This document shows, piece after piece, positions 32,817-44,410 of a DNA stretch of 64,000 nt; the first letter of the stretch is position 1; every line of letters starts with the position of its first letter. Made by a program: the position numbers and the translations under genes. The stretch is from contig BDSL01000050.1 in assembly GCA_003116995.1 (NCBI GenBank), forward strand, positions 434,001 through 498,000, written 5' to 3'. Below the pieces are notes generated by a model. It searched no databases, was not told the DNA's origin, and saw only the letters and a list, made by a program, of their open reading frames with translations. The DNA is from Yamagishiella unicocca. Its lineage: Eukaryota > Chlorophyta > Chlorophyceae > Chlamydomonadales > Volvocaceae.

Positions 32817-35399
32817 AGAATGCGAGTATTACAAGTATTTAAGCAGAATGCGAGTATTACAAGGGAGCCAGAACGGCTCAAGCGCGGAAGCGCAACCAGG
32901 CGGGCCCGATGGGCCAGACCACGACACAGATCACTGGGCAAAAGAGCTCGCCCTCACCGGCCGGGAAGGGGCAAAAGCCGAAGGCAGCCAAACACGAGGA
33001 CACGGAGAAGGCAGCACGCACAACTCAAAGCACGGGGAGGAGAACAAGCGCGTCCAGAAAACACGAACCACCTGCACCAAGCCAGCAGCGAGACGCAAGG
33101 AACACGTCCCGGCAAAACGGGGGCCCCAAGCCCCAGACCCCAAAAGCACCCACAAAAGACAGCCGAGCGGGGGCCTAAGGCCCCAGAACCCAAAACACGC
33201 CCAGAAAACCGCACCCGAGTCAACCGTCGGGCCACTCCTCGGCACCCGGGCGGCCCGTGAAGACCACCTCCCCCGCGGGCGAGGCGGCGAGGAAGGGGTG
33301 ATCGGACGGGACGGCCCCCCACCCGCGGGGGACCAGCCCCAGCTCGGCAAACGCACTGAGGCGGGCCCAGAAGTCGGCCGTCACCGCTGCGCACACCCGC
33401 ACCACCGGCATGCGCCCCCCGGGGGCCCCAGCCTGCACCCGAAACAGGAGGCGGAGCCCCAAACCCAACGCCGCGACGGCCGCCAAGCACACCACATCCC
33501 AAACAAGCGGGTGCACCCCCAAAGGGGGCCGACCCAGCCACAAATGCTGCGGGAGCAGGACAACCGCGCCCCCCATCGCCTCCACAAGCTCGTCGTGCAG
33601 TGATAAGGCCACCACACACTCCCAGAAGTGGTGGCGCCGGCGGCCCGTGGCCATGGACGCTCCACACGGGCAGGGGGTCGTGGGCGACCCCCGCGCCAGG
33701 AGGGCCGCGTGCATGGGGAAGCCATGGAACCCGTTCATGGCGAGCCGCCAGAGGGGCTCCTTGTGCGTGTTGTCCCAGCGAAGACGCCAGAGGCGCACCA
33801 GAGTGGCCTGAAATTCCCGGAGGGTGGAGGCCAGGGCTGCCGGGGGAAGGGGATCCTCCCAGGCCTCCTGAAGGAAGGCCGTATGCTTAGCCGCCAGCGC
33901 AGCGAAGGCTGGGCCCAGCTGCAGGATGGTAGCCGACTTGACGGTGAGGGAGACAAGGGGAATGGCCGCGGGGCCCACCCGCCAGCCGACACAGCGGGCC
34001 AGGCGGCCCCAGGCGTCCGCAGCGGGGGGGGCGGCAGCCGCGCCCCCCGGGGCCGCCAGAGCGAGATTTTCCCCAGACGAGTCCGTATGAAACTACCGCC
34101 GATGCCGAATTTAGCGTGTGTACACGAGTCGGACGAGCAGCACAGACGGAACGTAGAGCCAAATGACCGATTACAGGACGGAGACTTCTAAATGGCAAAA
34201 TTACAAGCGAGCGAGCGTCGGGAGGCATCACGGAGGATGCTCGACATGCCATTCCCTGCTGAAAAAAGCCGAGATCGTATGTCGTGAGGGCCGGGACCGT
34301 GCTACACGAGCACCGAGCCCGTACCTACCGCCGATGCCGAAATGTAGTGGCCGGAGAAACAGCTGGAAACGGCCGCATTTCCGCTCGGCCGGGAGCAGAA
34401 TAAAAGTCGCCAGTACACGAAATTTACAGCGGGGGCTGGGAAGCTGCGCGCAAAAAGATCGCAAATGGACCGGGAAATAGCAGCCGTGAACGGACAGGAT
34501 TGCCACCTGGCAGATGCTTATCAAGGGATCCCTCTAACGGGCGTTTTTTAGAGCAGGTGGGCCACACGAGCGCAACTCACACTGCCCTACAACACAAGAG
34601 GAATAGCAGCATGTCCATGGTACCAAATTGGGTTGGCTGTAAAGTATGGTAGCCGACGGGGGGCCATGCGAGACAGCGCCAGCTGAGAAAACCGCGCGAA
34701 TGCGCTACGCTGGTACGCCGCCTCACGATACAGGCTGGGGACCTAAGATACCTCACGACGCAACAAATGAAGTGTTTAGGTGACCTCAAGCCCGGTTTAC
34801 CCAGGACAAGAAGGGGCGGGGGCCATGTCCTGGACTTAAGAGAGGCAAGCCCGGCCTAACCCAAGCAGGGGGACCACAGCAAGACCAGCACACCTGAGCA
34901 GACACCCCGAAACGCACCGAAGGCACAGGGACCTCGCTCGCCGCGGCCAAGACACCTCGCCCCCGACAAGATAGACCGGCAGGAAACCGAACATTGCACG
35001 AGCAAGGGGGCAATTCCAGAAGTGGTGCAGGCGAGGGGACACCGGGCCGGCGCCGGCAGCCCAAGAAAGCTCCCCCCACCCATAGGCGACGAATTGCGTA
35101 GTATAATGCTGGCGTTACTACGTACTATGTTGGCATTTCCGGTGGCGCTGCATGCTACTGGCTCTGGAAAGGTCAAGCCAGCACTAACGGCCCCAGGACC
35201 AGATGGAGCCTACCGGTATGCAGAACAGCGCGCGGGTTCCCCACGCACAAGAATCACAACCCAGCAGGTACGCCAAGGCCAGTCGTCAAGTCCCGGACAG
35301 CGCGCGAACCCATCCTCCACACGCCCTTCCATCCACGCTTACTAAACCGAAAATAAATACACGATCATCTGCTTCACGAAGAAGACGGTTCCCGTCTTT
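32817..35399 (-). mobile_element. LINE-like element, internally deleted and rearranged
   Basis: Minus orientation. The 5' end at 35399 carries a hairpin (AAGACGG GAA CCGTCTT). The 3' end at 32817 is TGTAATACTCGCATTCT, present twice in tandem (32817-32835 and 32843-32861). A second copy lies inverted at 45927-47080; the two match in the 5' region, an internal region and the 3' UTR, but each has private deletions. This copy keeps a C-terminal ORF fragment (33978-33220) and, at about 34836-35042, another fragment with LHHFWNCPLARA. No reverse-transcriptase motif is present, so it cannot move by itself. Confidence 0.65.
33220..33978 (-). pseudogene. C-terminal fragment of a LINE ORF (zinc-knuckle region)
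   Basis: The 252-codon frame holds CPCGASMATGRRRHHFWEC, a Cys-Cys-His-Cys arrangement typical of the region after the reverse transcriptase in algal and plant non-LTR retrotransposons. It follows TLREFQATLVRLWRLRWDN and precedes a hydrophobic, Leu/Val-rich stretch. The reverse-transcriptase and endonuclease domains are missing. At about 34070 the frame abuts sequence that in the 46-kb copy belongs to the 5' region, so an internal deletion joined the two ends. I assign it by motif only. Confidence 0.55.
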
Positions 35400-35537
35400 G
35401 AATTATTACGTAGGCTTACTTTTCGTTCAGCTTCGCAGTCAACCAGCGAATACAAACATTAGGAACGAATAGCTATTGTAGCAACCTTCCTTACGCGTGC
35501 GGCTTACTACAGCGTCGGTAGCACAAACTGCGTGCAT

Positions 35538-36967
35538 TATTACTGTATATCGATATTCCAACAATCAGGCAAGACACGGCATGCAGCAGACGACAGCAGC
35601 ACCCCGCCGCATGGACGAAGACCAAACAAGTAATAAGCCGCGCCAGCCCAGCCACCACGTACGGGCACAACGGATGGAGACAAGAATATATACAAGCCAG
35701 CGCTAGCAGCCAGCGCAGCAGCAGACGCGTCTGCCTCCAAAAAAGGGACACCCGGCCGTGCCGAAGGCGGCGGGGCCTTAACTAGGCGCACCCACCCGCA
35801 CGCAGGAGCAACGCAAAAACGAAACATACAGGCCCCGCCGCCGGCCCAGACGGCACCAGACGGCAGGCAAGCGGCCCAGCCATCCACATACAAAGAGCAT
35901 GGCTGGTGAGCAGGCCCCACGCAGGCCCCACGCACATCAACCCAGCCACTGTAATAACATATCATCATCATCAACCAGCCAGCACACCGCAAGCGACCCC
36001 CAACGAACCGCACGGCGGACGGAGGAACGGGTGGGCGGCCCAGACATCACCCCATACATCCACCCGGCCTGCTGCGGCACACCGAGGTGAGCAAATAAAA
36101 CCACGCAGGCGGGCCCAAAAAGCAGCTATGGCCGCGAGTAAGACATGTTACCCGGGGACCTGCAGGCTATCCAGCTGCGTGCGTGCTGGATAGCCGAAAT
36201 GCGAGTGCGCCACATATTTTTGGTTGCCGTACCGTAGATGCATTCCCTTCACAATTACTGTATATCGATATTCCAACAATCAGGCAAGACACGGCATGCA
36301 GCAGACGACAGCAGCACCCCGCCGCATGGACGAAGACCAAACAAGTAATAAGCCGCGCCAGCCCAGCCACCACGTACGGGCACAACGGATGGAGACAAGA
36401 ATATATACAAGCCAGCGCTAGCAGCCAGCGCAGCAGCAGACGCGTCTGCCTCCAAAAAAGGGACACCCGGCCGTGCCGAAGGCGGCGGGGCCTTAACTAG
36501 GCGCACCCACCCGCACGCAGGAGCAACGCAAAAACGAAACATACAGGCCCCGCCGCCGGCCCAGACGGCACCAGACGGCAGGCAAGCGGCCCAGCCATCC
36601 ACATACAAAGAGCATGGCTGGTGAGCAGGCCCCACGCAGGCCCCACGCACATCAACCCAGCCACTGTAATAACATATCATCATCATCAACCAGCCAGCAC
36701 ACCGCAAGCGACCCCCAACGAACCGCGCGGCGGACGGAGGAACGGGTGGGCGGCCCAGACATCACCCCATACATCCACCCGGCCTGCTGCGGCACACCGA
36801 GGTGAGCAAATAAAACCACGCAGGCGGGCCCAAAAAGCAGCTATGGCCGCGAGTAAGACATGTTACCCGGGGACCTGCAGGCTATCCAGCTGCGTGCGTG
36901 CTGGATAGCCGAAATGCGAGTGCGCCACATATTTTTGGTTGCCGTACCGTAGATGCATTCCCTTCAC
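35538..36967. repeat. 715-bp tandem duplication
   Basis: The block starting TACTGTATATCGATATTCCA at 35541 recurs at 36256 and reads the same for over 700 bp. The only difference I noticed is CCGCACGG against CCGCGCGG (near 36010 and 36725). Both units contain the same minus ORF of about 150 codons (35540-36013 and 36255-36707), with no recognisable domain. The right unit runs into CCGTCCGTCGG, which starts the segmental cassette also seen at 43130. Confidence 0.9.
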
Positions 36968-39177
36968 TCCGTCCGTCGGTTGCATTTCACTTCACTACCT
37001 TCGTTGGAGAGCTAGCTCGCGCAGACGACGCAAATTAGGGACGGAAACACGCTGCTGTAACTCGTTCATGACGGTAAGGATTCGTAATAAGACCTTCAGG
37101 AGTGACTTACGTACGAGTGTTTTACGACGGACGATTCGGCTGCCATAGGGCAATAATGGGTTTCAGCAGTAGCTAGCTACGTAGTAGTCATATCATCATC
37201 ATGCATCAGCGTGTCGTGCCTAGTGGCAGGTAGCTTAGATAGGGCGGCGGTAGTCATACATGTTATGTACGTACACAAGTTACTCATGCTGCGGCTGAGG
37301 CGATCGAACGAAGTAAGGATACTTCTGAGGCGAACAAAGGCGCATTTGCTCGCTCGCCCGATCGAATCGTTACTAAAATAATGAGGTAATAATGAGATTA
37401 TGAGGTGTTGCACGCAGTCGTGCCCCCCCGCCCCAACTGAAGCCGGGGCGAAACCATGACAAGAGGTATGTAGGGGCCAATCAAGGAGAAGTTACAGACG
37501 ACAGAGCGAGACAGATAGATAGACAGAGGATGATCATCTATATAATCATTGATAATTATATAATCATGTCATCGCTCCCATGCATGGCAAAAACGTATGT
37601 ATTGTCATCACTCATGGCATAAATGTATCTCATTAATAATAATATATCAATCTCGTCCAAGAACGGGATCGATGCAAAAGCGGAAATTGTGCGTGCCTAA
37701 TATATAATCGAATGGTACTTAATTGAGGCTCGTGTCCCATAATCGCTAAATAAGACCGACGCCCGCATGCAGCTTGCTTGTGTCGGCAGGACATTATTGC
37801 TTCATTATTGGAGCATTGTCGTCGTGCGTACGTGTGCGTGTCCTACCAGCAGCCAAAAGTTGTTGCGGCTGGCTAGTATCAGCTGATACATAGTTGTTGC
37901 CGCTGCAGCGCACATACAGCAGGCTGCTGTACGTCCTACCTGTCTAGGTAGCAGGCACCCTGCAAGGTAGAGCGAGCCAGGTAGGTTGGTAGGTTGCGAG
38001 CGACGAACGAAGGCGCCTACCTGTGCTAGATAGCTAGCTATCTACGGGAGACACTCGGCTAAGTAAGGTTTATTTAGATGCGCGCAAGCAATGCCTTCCT
38101 TAGGGTAAACACGCTAGCTGCTGCTGAGCATATTTACCCTGAATTGCACCGGCCGACGAGCGTTGGCGCGTTGCTTGGCATGTTGGTACGTACGTACGTT
38201 ACTTTGTCCGCCGCTGCTGCTGCTGGCACAGATAGATGCACGACCGGATATATAATGGCAGACCAGCGAGCTATATACAGTAACTGCGTGCGTGCTGCCG
38301 CCCGCCAACCTGCTGCTGTATATATGTGCACCGACCCGCCCTCGGTAGGGTACCAATCACTCAAGACATATGGAGAGCCGAATGGCCACGTCGCGTTTGG
38401 TTGCGTACGCGGTGCTCATCATCACAGTGGCCGCTGGGACGGCCTCTGCAGGCAAAGGTACGTAATAACTTCGTTCGTTCAGATCCACGCACGGGCATTT
38501 TTGCATTGCTTGGTGACCCTACCTGCATACATGCTTAATTGGCCGCACCACCCGGCATCCAGCGTGCGTACGTGGCCATGCATGCATCCATGATGATGGA
38601 CCATTTGCCCGCCCGTGAAACGCGTCTAATAACGCGCGCTCAACTGAAGCTGCCGCCGGTTGTGCTCTATTTATCTGCTGTGCGTACGTACTTACTGGCT
38701 GGCTGGATGGCTGATGTACCGCGAGGCCCGCCGGCGACTGTATGTGCTGGATGGGCGCACGTTGTCCTTACCCTGCTGTCTTACTCTTGTTGTATGTCTA
38801 GTCTAGGTCACGTAAGTACGTAGCTACCGTCCATTGTATTGCTTCCTTGCAGCCACCTCCGGGCCAGGCGCCTGCTCGACCAACCCCTGCACTTCTCTCG
38901 GGACCATCTGCCTGGAGTCCTCCGGCAAGAAGGGCTACACGCACCTGCGTCTGCGGACAACAAGGATTTGCGAGATCCGCCGGCGGCACGTGCCAGCGTA
39001 AGTGCACGCAACTGTTATGTGTGCGTGCCTACGAGTGGGAGATAGAGGGCGGGTGCGTGGGGGTCGCTTGGTGGCTATTGATATCCTGATTATGTTGCTT
39101 ACTTGCAGCTGTTTGCTTGGACGGGGAGTGAGGGACAAAGTCAGGTAGAAGCGCGCAGTAGTAATGCGATGGATGGC

Positions 39178-39262
39178 AACTTTGTCTTAGTAACACTTTG
39201 CACTGGGCCCGCCCCAGGCCGTACTGCTGTATATATGTAGCCCCGTTGGGCGCATCGCCTGA
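39178..39262 (-). repeat. Dispersed core repeat, copy 8 (diverged)
   Basis: Reverse complement AAGTGTCAGGCGATGCGCCC followed by a changed middle with TATATATACAG, then GGCCTGGGGCGGGCCCAGTG. It lies in the second intron of copy A. Confidence 0.5.
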
Positions 39263-39633
39263 CACTTAAAGGGGCGAAGGAAGAAGAAACCGACTTCGAG
39301 GTCTCGAAGTCTAGAACGAGATACGGAAAACAATCAGGGTACCCAAAACAAGGGCTCAGAGAAGCAAACAACGGCAACAGCCACCCAGGAGGAATTAGCT
39401 CGCTCAAAAGCAAGGCCCCATTATCAGTACCGCTTACTGCAGCCCAAGCAGCCCCTCAGAGCGCCCCTACGAGCCGAGTAGAAACCCCGGTCCCACGCAC
39501 CTGAGACCCGAGGTCTCCATTCAGAACGGGCAAGCACCCAGCAGGCTAAAAGGAGGAGCGAGGGAAAAAGGGATTACACATAAAAGTAAGGCGATGTATG
39601 TATGTATGAATGGGTGCTAGGAAGTGAACGTTA

Positions 39634-39683
39634 CAGTGGGCCCCAGACCGTAAGCTGGAGCCATCGGCGGGCGCATAGCGAAC
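39634..39683 (-). repeat. Dispersed core repeat, copy 9
   Basis: Reverse complement ATGCGCCCGCCGATGGCTCCAGC, then TTACGGTCTGGGGCCCACTG and TAACG. It lies in the second intron of copy A, about 85 bp before the rod-exon acceptor. A remnant of it is visible at 49243-49265 in copy B. Confidence 0.55.
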
Positions 39684-40741
39684 GAGCTCGAGAGACTAAC
39701 TTTATTTTTTGTGCCGTGGTTGACCTCCGCCGCCGCTGCTGCCACATCTATCTGTGTATGCTCGCAGTATCGTCTAAGGCACCACCGCCGCCGCCACCGC
39801 CGCAGCCGCCCACGCCTTCCCCTCCCCCTCCTTCACCCAGCCCGCCTCCCCCTCCACCATCTCCTCCTCCTCCCTCACCAACCCCGCCCTCGCCTGAGCC
39901 GCCGAGCCCGCCGCCACCGCCACCCCCGCCCTCGCCTGAGCCACCTAGCCCTCCGCCCCCACCCTCCCCAGAGCCGCCCAACCCTTCGCCGCCCCCGCCC
40001 CCGCCCTCGCCTGAGCCGCCGAGCCCGCCGCCACCGCCACCCCCACCCTCGCCTGAGCCACCTAGCCCCCCGCCCCCACCCTCCCCCGAGCCGCCCAGCC
40101 CTTCGCCGCCCCCGCCCCCGCCCTCGCCTGAGCCGCCGAGCCCGCCGCCACCGCCACCCCCACCCTCGCCTGAGCCACCTAGCCCGCCGCCCCCACCCTC
40201 CCCCGAGCCGCCCAGCCCTCCGCCGCCACCGCCCCCGCCCTCGCCTGAGCCGCCGAGCCCGCCGCCACCGCCACCCCCACCCTCGCCTGAGCCACCTAGC
40301 CCGCCGCCCCCACCCTCCCCCGAGCCGCCCAGCCCTCCGCCGCCCCCGCCCCCGCCCTCGCCTGAGCCGCCGAGCCCGCCGCCACCACCACCCCCACCCT
40401 CTCCCGAGCCGCCCAGCCCGCCACCCCCGCCCTCTCCCGAGCCGCCCAGCCCGCCGCCCCCGCCGTCGCCGGCGCCACCCAGCCCTTCTCCCCCTCCCTC
40501 GCCCCCGCCGCCCAGCCCGTCGCCTCCCCCTTCCCCTCCCTCACCATCGCCTCCCAGCCCGCCGCCGCCGCCGATGCCGCCCTCACCACCGCCTCCCAGC
40601 CCGCCCCCTTCACCGGTCCCCCCTTCACCCAACCCGCCCAGCCCGTCTCCTCCTCCACCATCGCCGCCTAAACAAAATAACGGAACTAATGGGGTAAGGA
40701 ACGGCGGCAGGAGGCTTCGACGGTCCTTGTTGAGGTTCTAA

Positions 40742-41690
40742 GTAAGATTATGTGCTCCCTTCATTCATTTGGGTTTGGAAAATGCCTGTTTAAATACGGC
40801 AGATAAATTGCGCATGCATCTGTAAGCTCTGGCATGGGCTCCTATTGTGGATGACAGGTGACAGCGTGGATAAAGGCGTGCAGACTACGTGTGACAGATA
40901 GATAGAGTGGGTGCGACGCGTGTGGATGACAGCATGGTCAGCTGTGTGCGGGCGGCGGGTGACAGTGTTGACAGCTGCGCAGCGGATCCTGCTTTATTTG
41001 TAATACACCAGAACGGATGCCAATCTGCCCTTGCATGCTGCTGTTGACAACGAGGCCGGGTCGGGCTAGGTGGGTAAACAGGGTCAACCGGTCCGTAGGG
41101 TTACAGGGGTCGGTAGCCATACATATGCATGTAAACGATCGTAACCCAGCCAGCCACATGGTTCATTCGTTAACATGGGTGCCCATTTACAGAGGTCGGT
41201 AGCCAGAAACGATCCCGTAATAACCCAACCACAGGGTTCGTTAACCTGAGTGCCCGTTTACGTTACGCAGCCACTAGGTTGGGTTACCCTTGTACTGGTT
41301 ATTAACCCACCGGGGGTTTTAACGCCCATTTTACCGACCCACCCGATAAGCGACCCCCTCGGCCAGCCAAAACGACCCATACATAACCGACGCTTTTATG
41401 CCAGCCATACGTACGTAGGGAAGGAGGATGTCGCTTAGGTTCGCAACGCCAAAGCGAGCACGCATGCATGGATTGTCCGCTTGTCATTGTCCGCAACTAG
41501 CGCCGGTCGTCATGCGTTCGTTGTTTGCTTGGTGGCTGCTGCTGATGAGAAGCGCGTTGCATGGCTAGATAGATGGACGTTAGCCAACTTGGCCATGCAC
41601 GCAGGACCCTACCCCTAGACCATATCTCAGTGTGTTGCAGTGTGTGTGTGTCGTAGTTGTACGCGTGTGCATGCCGCGGCCGGTAGAGTA
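40742..41690. other. 3' flank of copy A
   Basis: No gene is visible. It includes the probable 3' UTR to about 40840, then GACAGCGTGGATA/GATGACAG-type short repeats, then several GGGTTA/GGTTAAC and GGTCGGTAGCC repeats at 41090-41300. From about 41400 it matches the cassette-B tail. Confidence 0.45.
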
Positions 41691-41699
41691 GTAGTAATT

Positions 41700-41768
41700 G
41701 TTACAGTGGGCTCCAGACCAAATGAATATAAGGCAGAACCACCGGCGGGCACATAGCCGGATATCTAA
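41700..41768 (-). repeat. Dispersed core repeat, copy 10
   Basis: Reverse complement: GGCTATGTGCCCGCCGGTGG, TTCTGCCTTATATTCATTTG, GTCTGGAGCCCACTGTAACA and ATTACTACTACTC. It is paralogous to copy 12 at 50524, which occupies the same place in cassette B. Confidence 0.65.
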
Positions 41769-42007
41769 GGAGACGAAAGAGGCAGAAACACAGTTTTGTG
41801 TGCCGTACGGTGTACGGCTGCCCGAGAAGTAAGTGTCACAGGGGACAGGGGCCCCTCTTCTTGTCCTGCTGGGTTTGCCCGAGTTTGAGGACACTACTGC
41901 ACTATACAATAATCTGGTGGCATCGTTCGTTTTCAGCCCAAATCACAGCAAAATTGGATACTAGCCATTGCACTGCGTGCGTGCCTGCCTGTATTCGTAG
42001 TACTTAC

Positions 42008-42400
42008 TTGTTGCAGTGGGCCCCAGACAATATGGTAGAGCCATCGGGCGCATCGCCTGACGCTGAAAGAGACGCAGGAAGGAGAACAAACCATTCGACC
42101 GAGCTATGGCAAACCACCAGTGACCCCGACCAAAGGCCCAGAGAACATGGGGAAATAGCTCCAATGATCCCCCTGCCACGCAGCAGCAGCAGTACACCAA
42201 CTGCAGCAGTCCTCGACCACGCCGAGCAACCAGCAGAGCGCCCCAACACGCCGAGCAGAAGTCCCCCGCCCACCTGGAACCCAAGGAAATTCCGTTCGCA
42301 ATGAGCCAGAACCCAGCCCGAAATTCGAAGGAACAAAAATGAAGTGAGCTCCTGCAGGAGCACCGGCCAACCGGGATCTAATAATCCGACCCCGCCGAGC
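42008..42400 (-). mobile_element. Dispersed core repeat, copy 11, long form (~390 bp)
   Basis: The core (42012-42070) reads in reverse complement CTCTTTCAGCGTCAGGCGAT, GCGCCCGATGGCTCTACC, GTCTGGGGCCCACTGCAACA. The homology to 50822-51245 continues another 300 bp to GATCCCGGTTGGCCGGTGCT, with CCTGCAGGAGCTC near the end. No transposase is present. This and copy 13 are the best guides to the full unit. Confidence 0.6.
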
Positions 42401-42429
42401 GACTGGGCGCCAGGCCAGCGCACACTATG

Positions 42430-42957
42430 CCCTATGGGAGTACTTGCCCCGGTTTGGTGCCGGTTTGCCCTCTTTGCCCGGTTACCGGGGACGGTTACCG
42501 GGGCCGGTAACCGTCCCCCGGTTGGCCAGCAGCCCGGTAACCGCCCCATCCCAGTAACCGACCCCCTTACTCGGTTACCGGGGCCGGTAATCGGCCCGGT
42601 AACCGACCCAGTTAGGCATGCCACCCGGTTACAGACCCCTCCCTCCAACCGACCCCTTTGCCCAGTTACCGGGGTCGGTTACCGGTTTTACGGAACGAGC
42701 TACTGGCCGGTAACCGACCTGCCCGGTTACCGGTTTTACGGAACGAGCTACTGGCCGCCGATAACCGGCCTGCCCGGTTACCGGTTTATGGGTAACCGGC
42801 CTGCCCGGTTACCCACCGGTTTACGGAACGAGCTGACCGGGGGGTTACCGGGAAAGTCGGTAACCCCCCGTTTTGGTGCCGGTTAGATAACACCCGGTTA
42901 CCGGTCGTGAAACCGGCCCGCAACTGGCCCGCAACCGGGGCAAGTACTCCCATAGGG
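42430..42957. mobile_element. 528-bp element with 25-bp terminal inverted repeats
   Basis: The left end 42430-42454 starts CCCTATGGGAGTACTTGCCC, and the right end 42933-42957 is its exact reverse complement over 25 bp. Both ends are flanked by ATG (42427-42429 and 42958-42960), a possible 3-bp target duplication. The interior consists largely of CCGGTTACCGG/GGTAACCGG palindromes, with no ORF of note. It behaves like a non-autonomous DNA transposon; a 3-bp duplication would suit PIF/Harbinger- or CACTA-related families, but the superfamily is not determined. A diverged right half lies at 61460-61556. Confidence 0.7.
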
Positions 42958-43851
42958 ATGTGTGTATGTGTGGCCCTGAACAACTAACCCGCAACTAACA
43001 GAGGGTGTCGAGGACCAACCCTTCCCCAACGAACCCTTGTTCGCTCGGGAGCCCTTACCCGGGGACCTAGCCGTAATAATGCGAGCGCGGCGGCACCTAT
43101 TTTTGGTTATTGCCGTGGATGCATTCCCTTCATTCCGTCCGTCGGTTACGGTTCACTTCACTGCTACCTACCATACTTGCGTGGGAGCTCAGACAACGCA
43201 AATCGGGGACGGAAACGCGCTGTGATGACTCATTCATGAAAGGGCTCGTATGGAGTGACTGACGAGTGTTTTACGGCGGACGATTCGGCTGCCATAGGGC
43301 AGTGGATGGGTTCCAGCAGCAGTCATGGAGTTTCGAACGCCCCACCCTCCCGCCCTGTTCAAGCTCGTTGCGGTTGGTTGGCGCACCTTTCCCCCGTGCC
43401 TGTATGCATGTGGCCCGCGCCCGGGGTCCTTCGTGGCGGGTGGGGTCGGGGTAGCCCTGCAAGGCGGAGGGAGCGAGCTTGCATCTGCTGGTTCCATCCG
43501 GGTCTGGAGGTCTGCAGGAGAGAACCCAAATGCGGACTCATGCTGGAGGGTACCATGGCGGACACTGTGGGCCGCCTCACCCGTGTATGTATAGGCTCAG
43601 CACATGTTGGCGCAGCAGTCGGGCGTGCGTCCGTGGCTGGTGGAGGCGCTGTACGGGGCGGGGGGTCGGCGAAGGTGGCCATGAGTTGGTCAAGCGGGGA
43701 ATCGGCTGGCTGGGGCGTGCAGGCAGGGTCTCCATTGCGGCGAGGTACTAGCCCTGTGGAGAGCCGGGCAGCGACAGAGGAAAGCCAGCCCTCACCGTAC
43801 TGCGCCAGCCAGTCGCTGAATTCCTCCAAAGCAGCATCCTGTTGTATCTGT

Positions 43852-44410
43852 CCTATTATTATTATTATTACATTACGCCGGCACTAGGCCTGGCATGTTG
43901 TTAAGGGGGCGGGGCGGTGAGGGCATCAGTACACCCTATACGCTTGCGCCACCAGTACCAATCCACCTCATATCGCTAAGGCCCACGCCACATTATCGCT
44001 GTGGAACACGACCAGTTAGTGCAACTCGCCGGAGGCTGGTGCTCCTGCCACATCCCTAACTCATATTTGTATCAATTATTGAGATTCAGCCGCTCTCCGG
44101 AAACCGGTCTTCCGCCAGCTCCATGTCCAGCATGCCGCCATGCTTGGTGTACTGGAGTGTACTTGATGGTACAGCCACCCGTAGAACGCACACGCTCCCG
44201 TCTCTGGCCTAAGCCCCAACACTTCATACTAGAGTTAGTCCTCCCTAACCACACCGATGGCTATTGCCGTGGCTACAGCACCATCGGGATCGGCGGCAGG
44301 ATTCGAACCTGCATCTCCTGTGCCGCACCTTGTGGGAATTGAACCTGGGATCTCCCAGGCCACAAGGATTGGATTTTTCGGGCTCTCCCAATTGAGCTAC
44401 ACCGATGGCT
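43852..44410 (-). mobile_element. tRNA-headed SINE-like element with (AAT)n tail
   Basis: In minus orientation it starts with a tRNA-like head (44406-44289) and ends in an (ATT/AAT)n tail at 43852-43871. The region next to the tail (ACGCCGGCACTAGGCCTGGC, GGGGCGGGGCGGTGAGGGC) matches the bodies at 21.5 kb and 49.1 kb. Cassette C lacks this insertion at the corresponding place (about 59515-59600). Length ~560 bp. No ORF; it would depend on a LINE for movement. Confidence 0.6.

Larger units (their letters stand above)
38370..40741 (+). pseudogene. Copy A: secreted EGF-like + proline-rich protein, frameshifted
   Basis: Exon 1 (38370-38457) encodes a signal peptide ending ITVAAGTASAGK. Exon 2 (38853-38997) encodes an EGF-like module. 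Exon 3 (39768-40741) encodes about 290 residues of SPPPPPPPPSPEPP repeats and a basic tail ending RLRRSLLRF. Introns are GT-AG and all exons are phase 1. Against copy B, exon 2 has a 4-bp insertion (ACACGCACC against ACACC) between the third and fourth EGF cysteines, which destroys the later cysteines. Read through the normal splice, translation then meets TAA four codons into exon 3. The rod exon itself is intact, and a frame from an ATG at 39602 could express it without a signal peptide. TGTAA, the usual volvocine poly(A) signal, lies at 40821, 80 nt past the stop. Volvocine walls and matrices are rich in such hydroxyproline-rich glycoproteins; the precise role is not inferable. Confidence 0.65.
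36868..42429. repeat. Segmental cassette A
   Basis: 36868-37165 matches 43060-43330 (GGATGCATTCCCTTCA, CCGTCCGTCGG, ACGATTCGGCTGCCATAGGG). 37190-40800 matches 45750-50130, including all exons of the EGF/proline-rich gene, and 41400-42420 matches 50130-51260. Cassette A lacks the 2.4 kb that in B and C carries the conserved hypothetical frame. 37170-38369 contains no gene apart from promoter-side sequence. Confidence 0.8.

Noticed and set aside
35540..36707. Two identical 150-157-codon minus ORFs
   Set aside because: They are duplicated only because the DNA is. No domain, no splice context and no third diverged copy to show selection.
39748..40632. Antisense Gly-rich ORF opposite the proline rod of copy A
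   Set aside because: CCN-rich coding DNA is always open on the complementary strand as GGN. The sense strand has splice sites, a stop and duplicated paralogues supporting it.
44289..44406. Functional intron-containing tRNA gene
   Set aside because: Acceptor, D and T arms are good, but no anticodon stem can be paired, and there is a second T-arm-like segment inside. The body and tail fit a SINE better.
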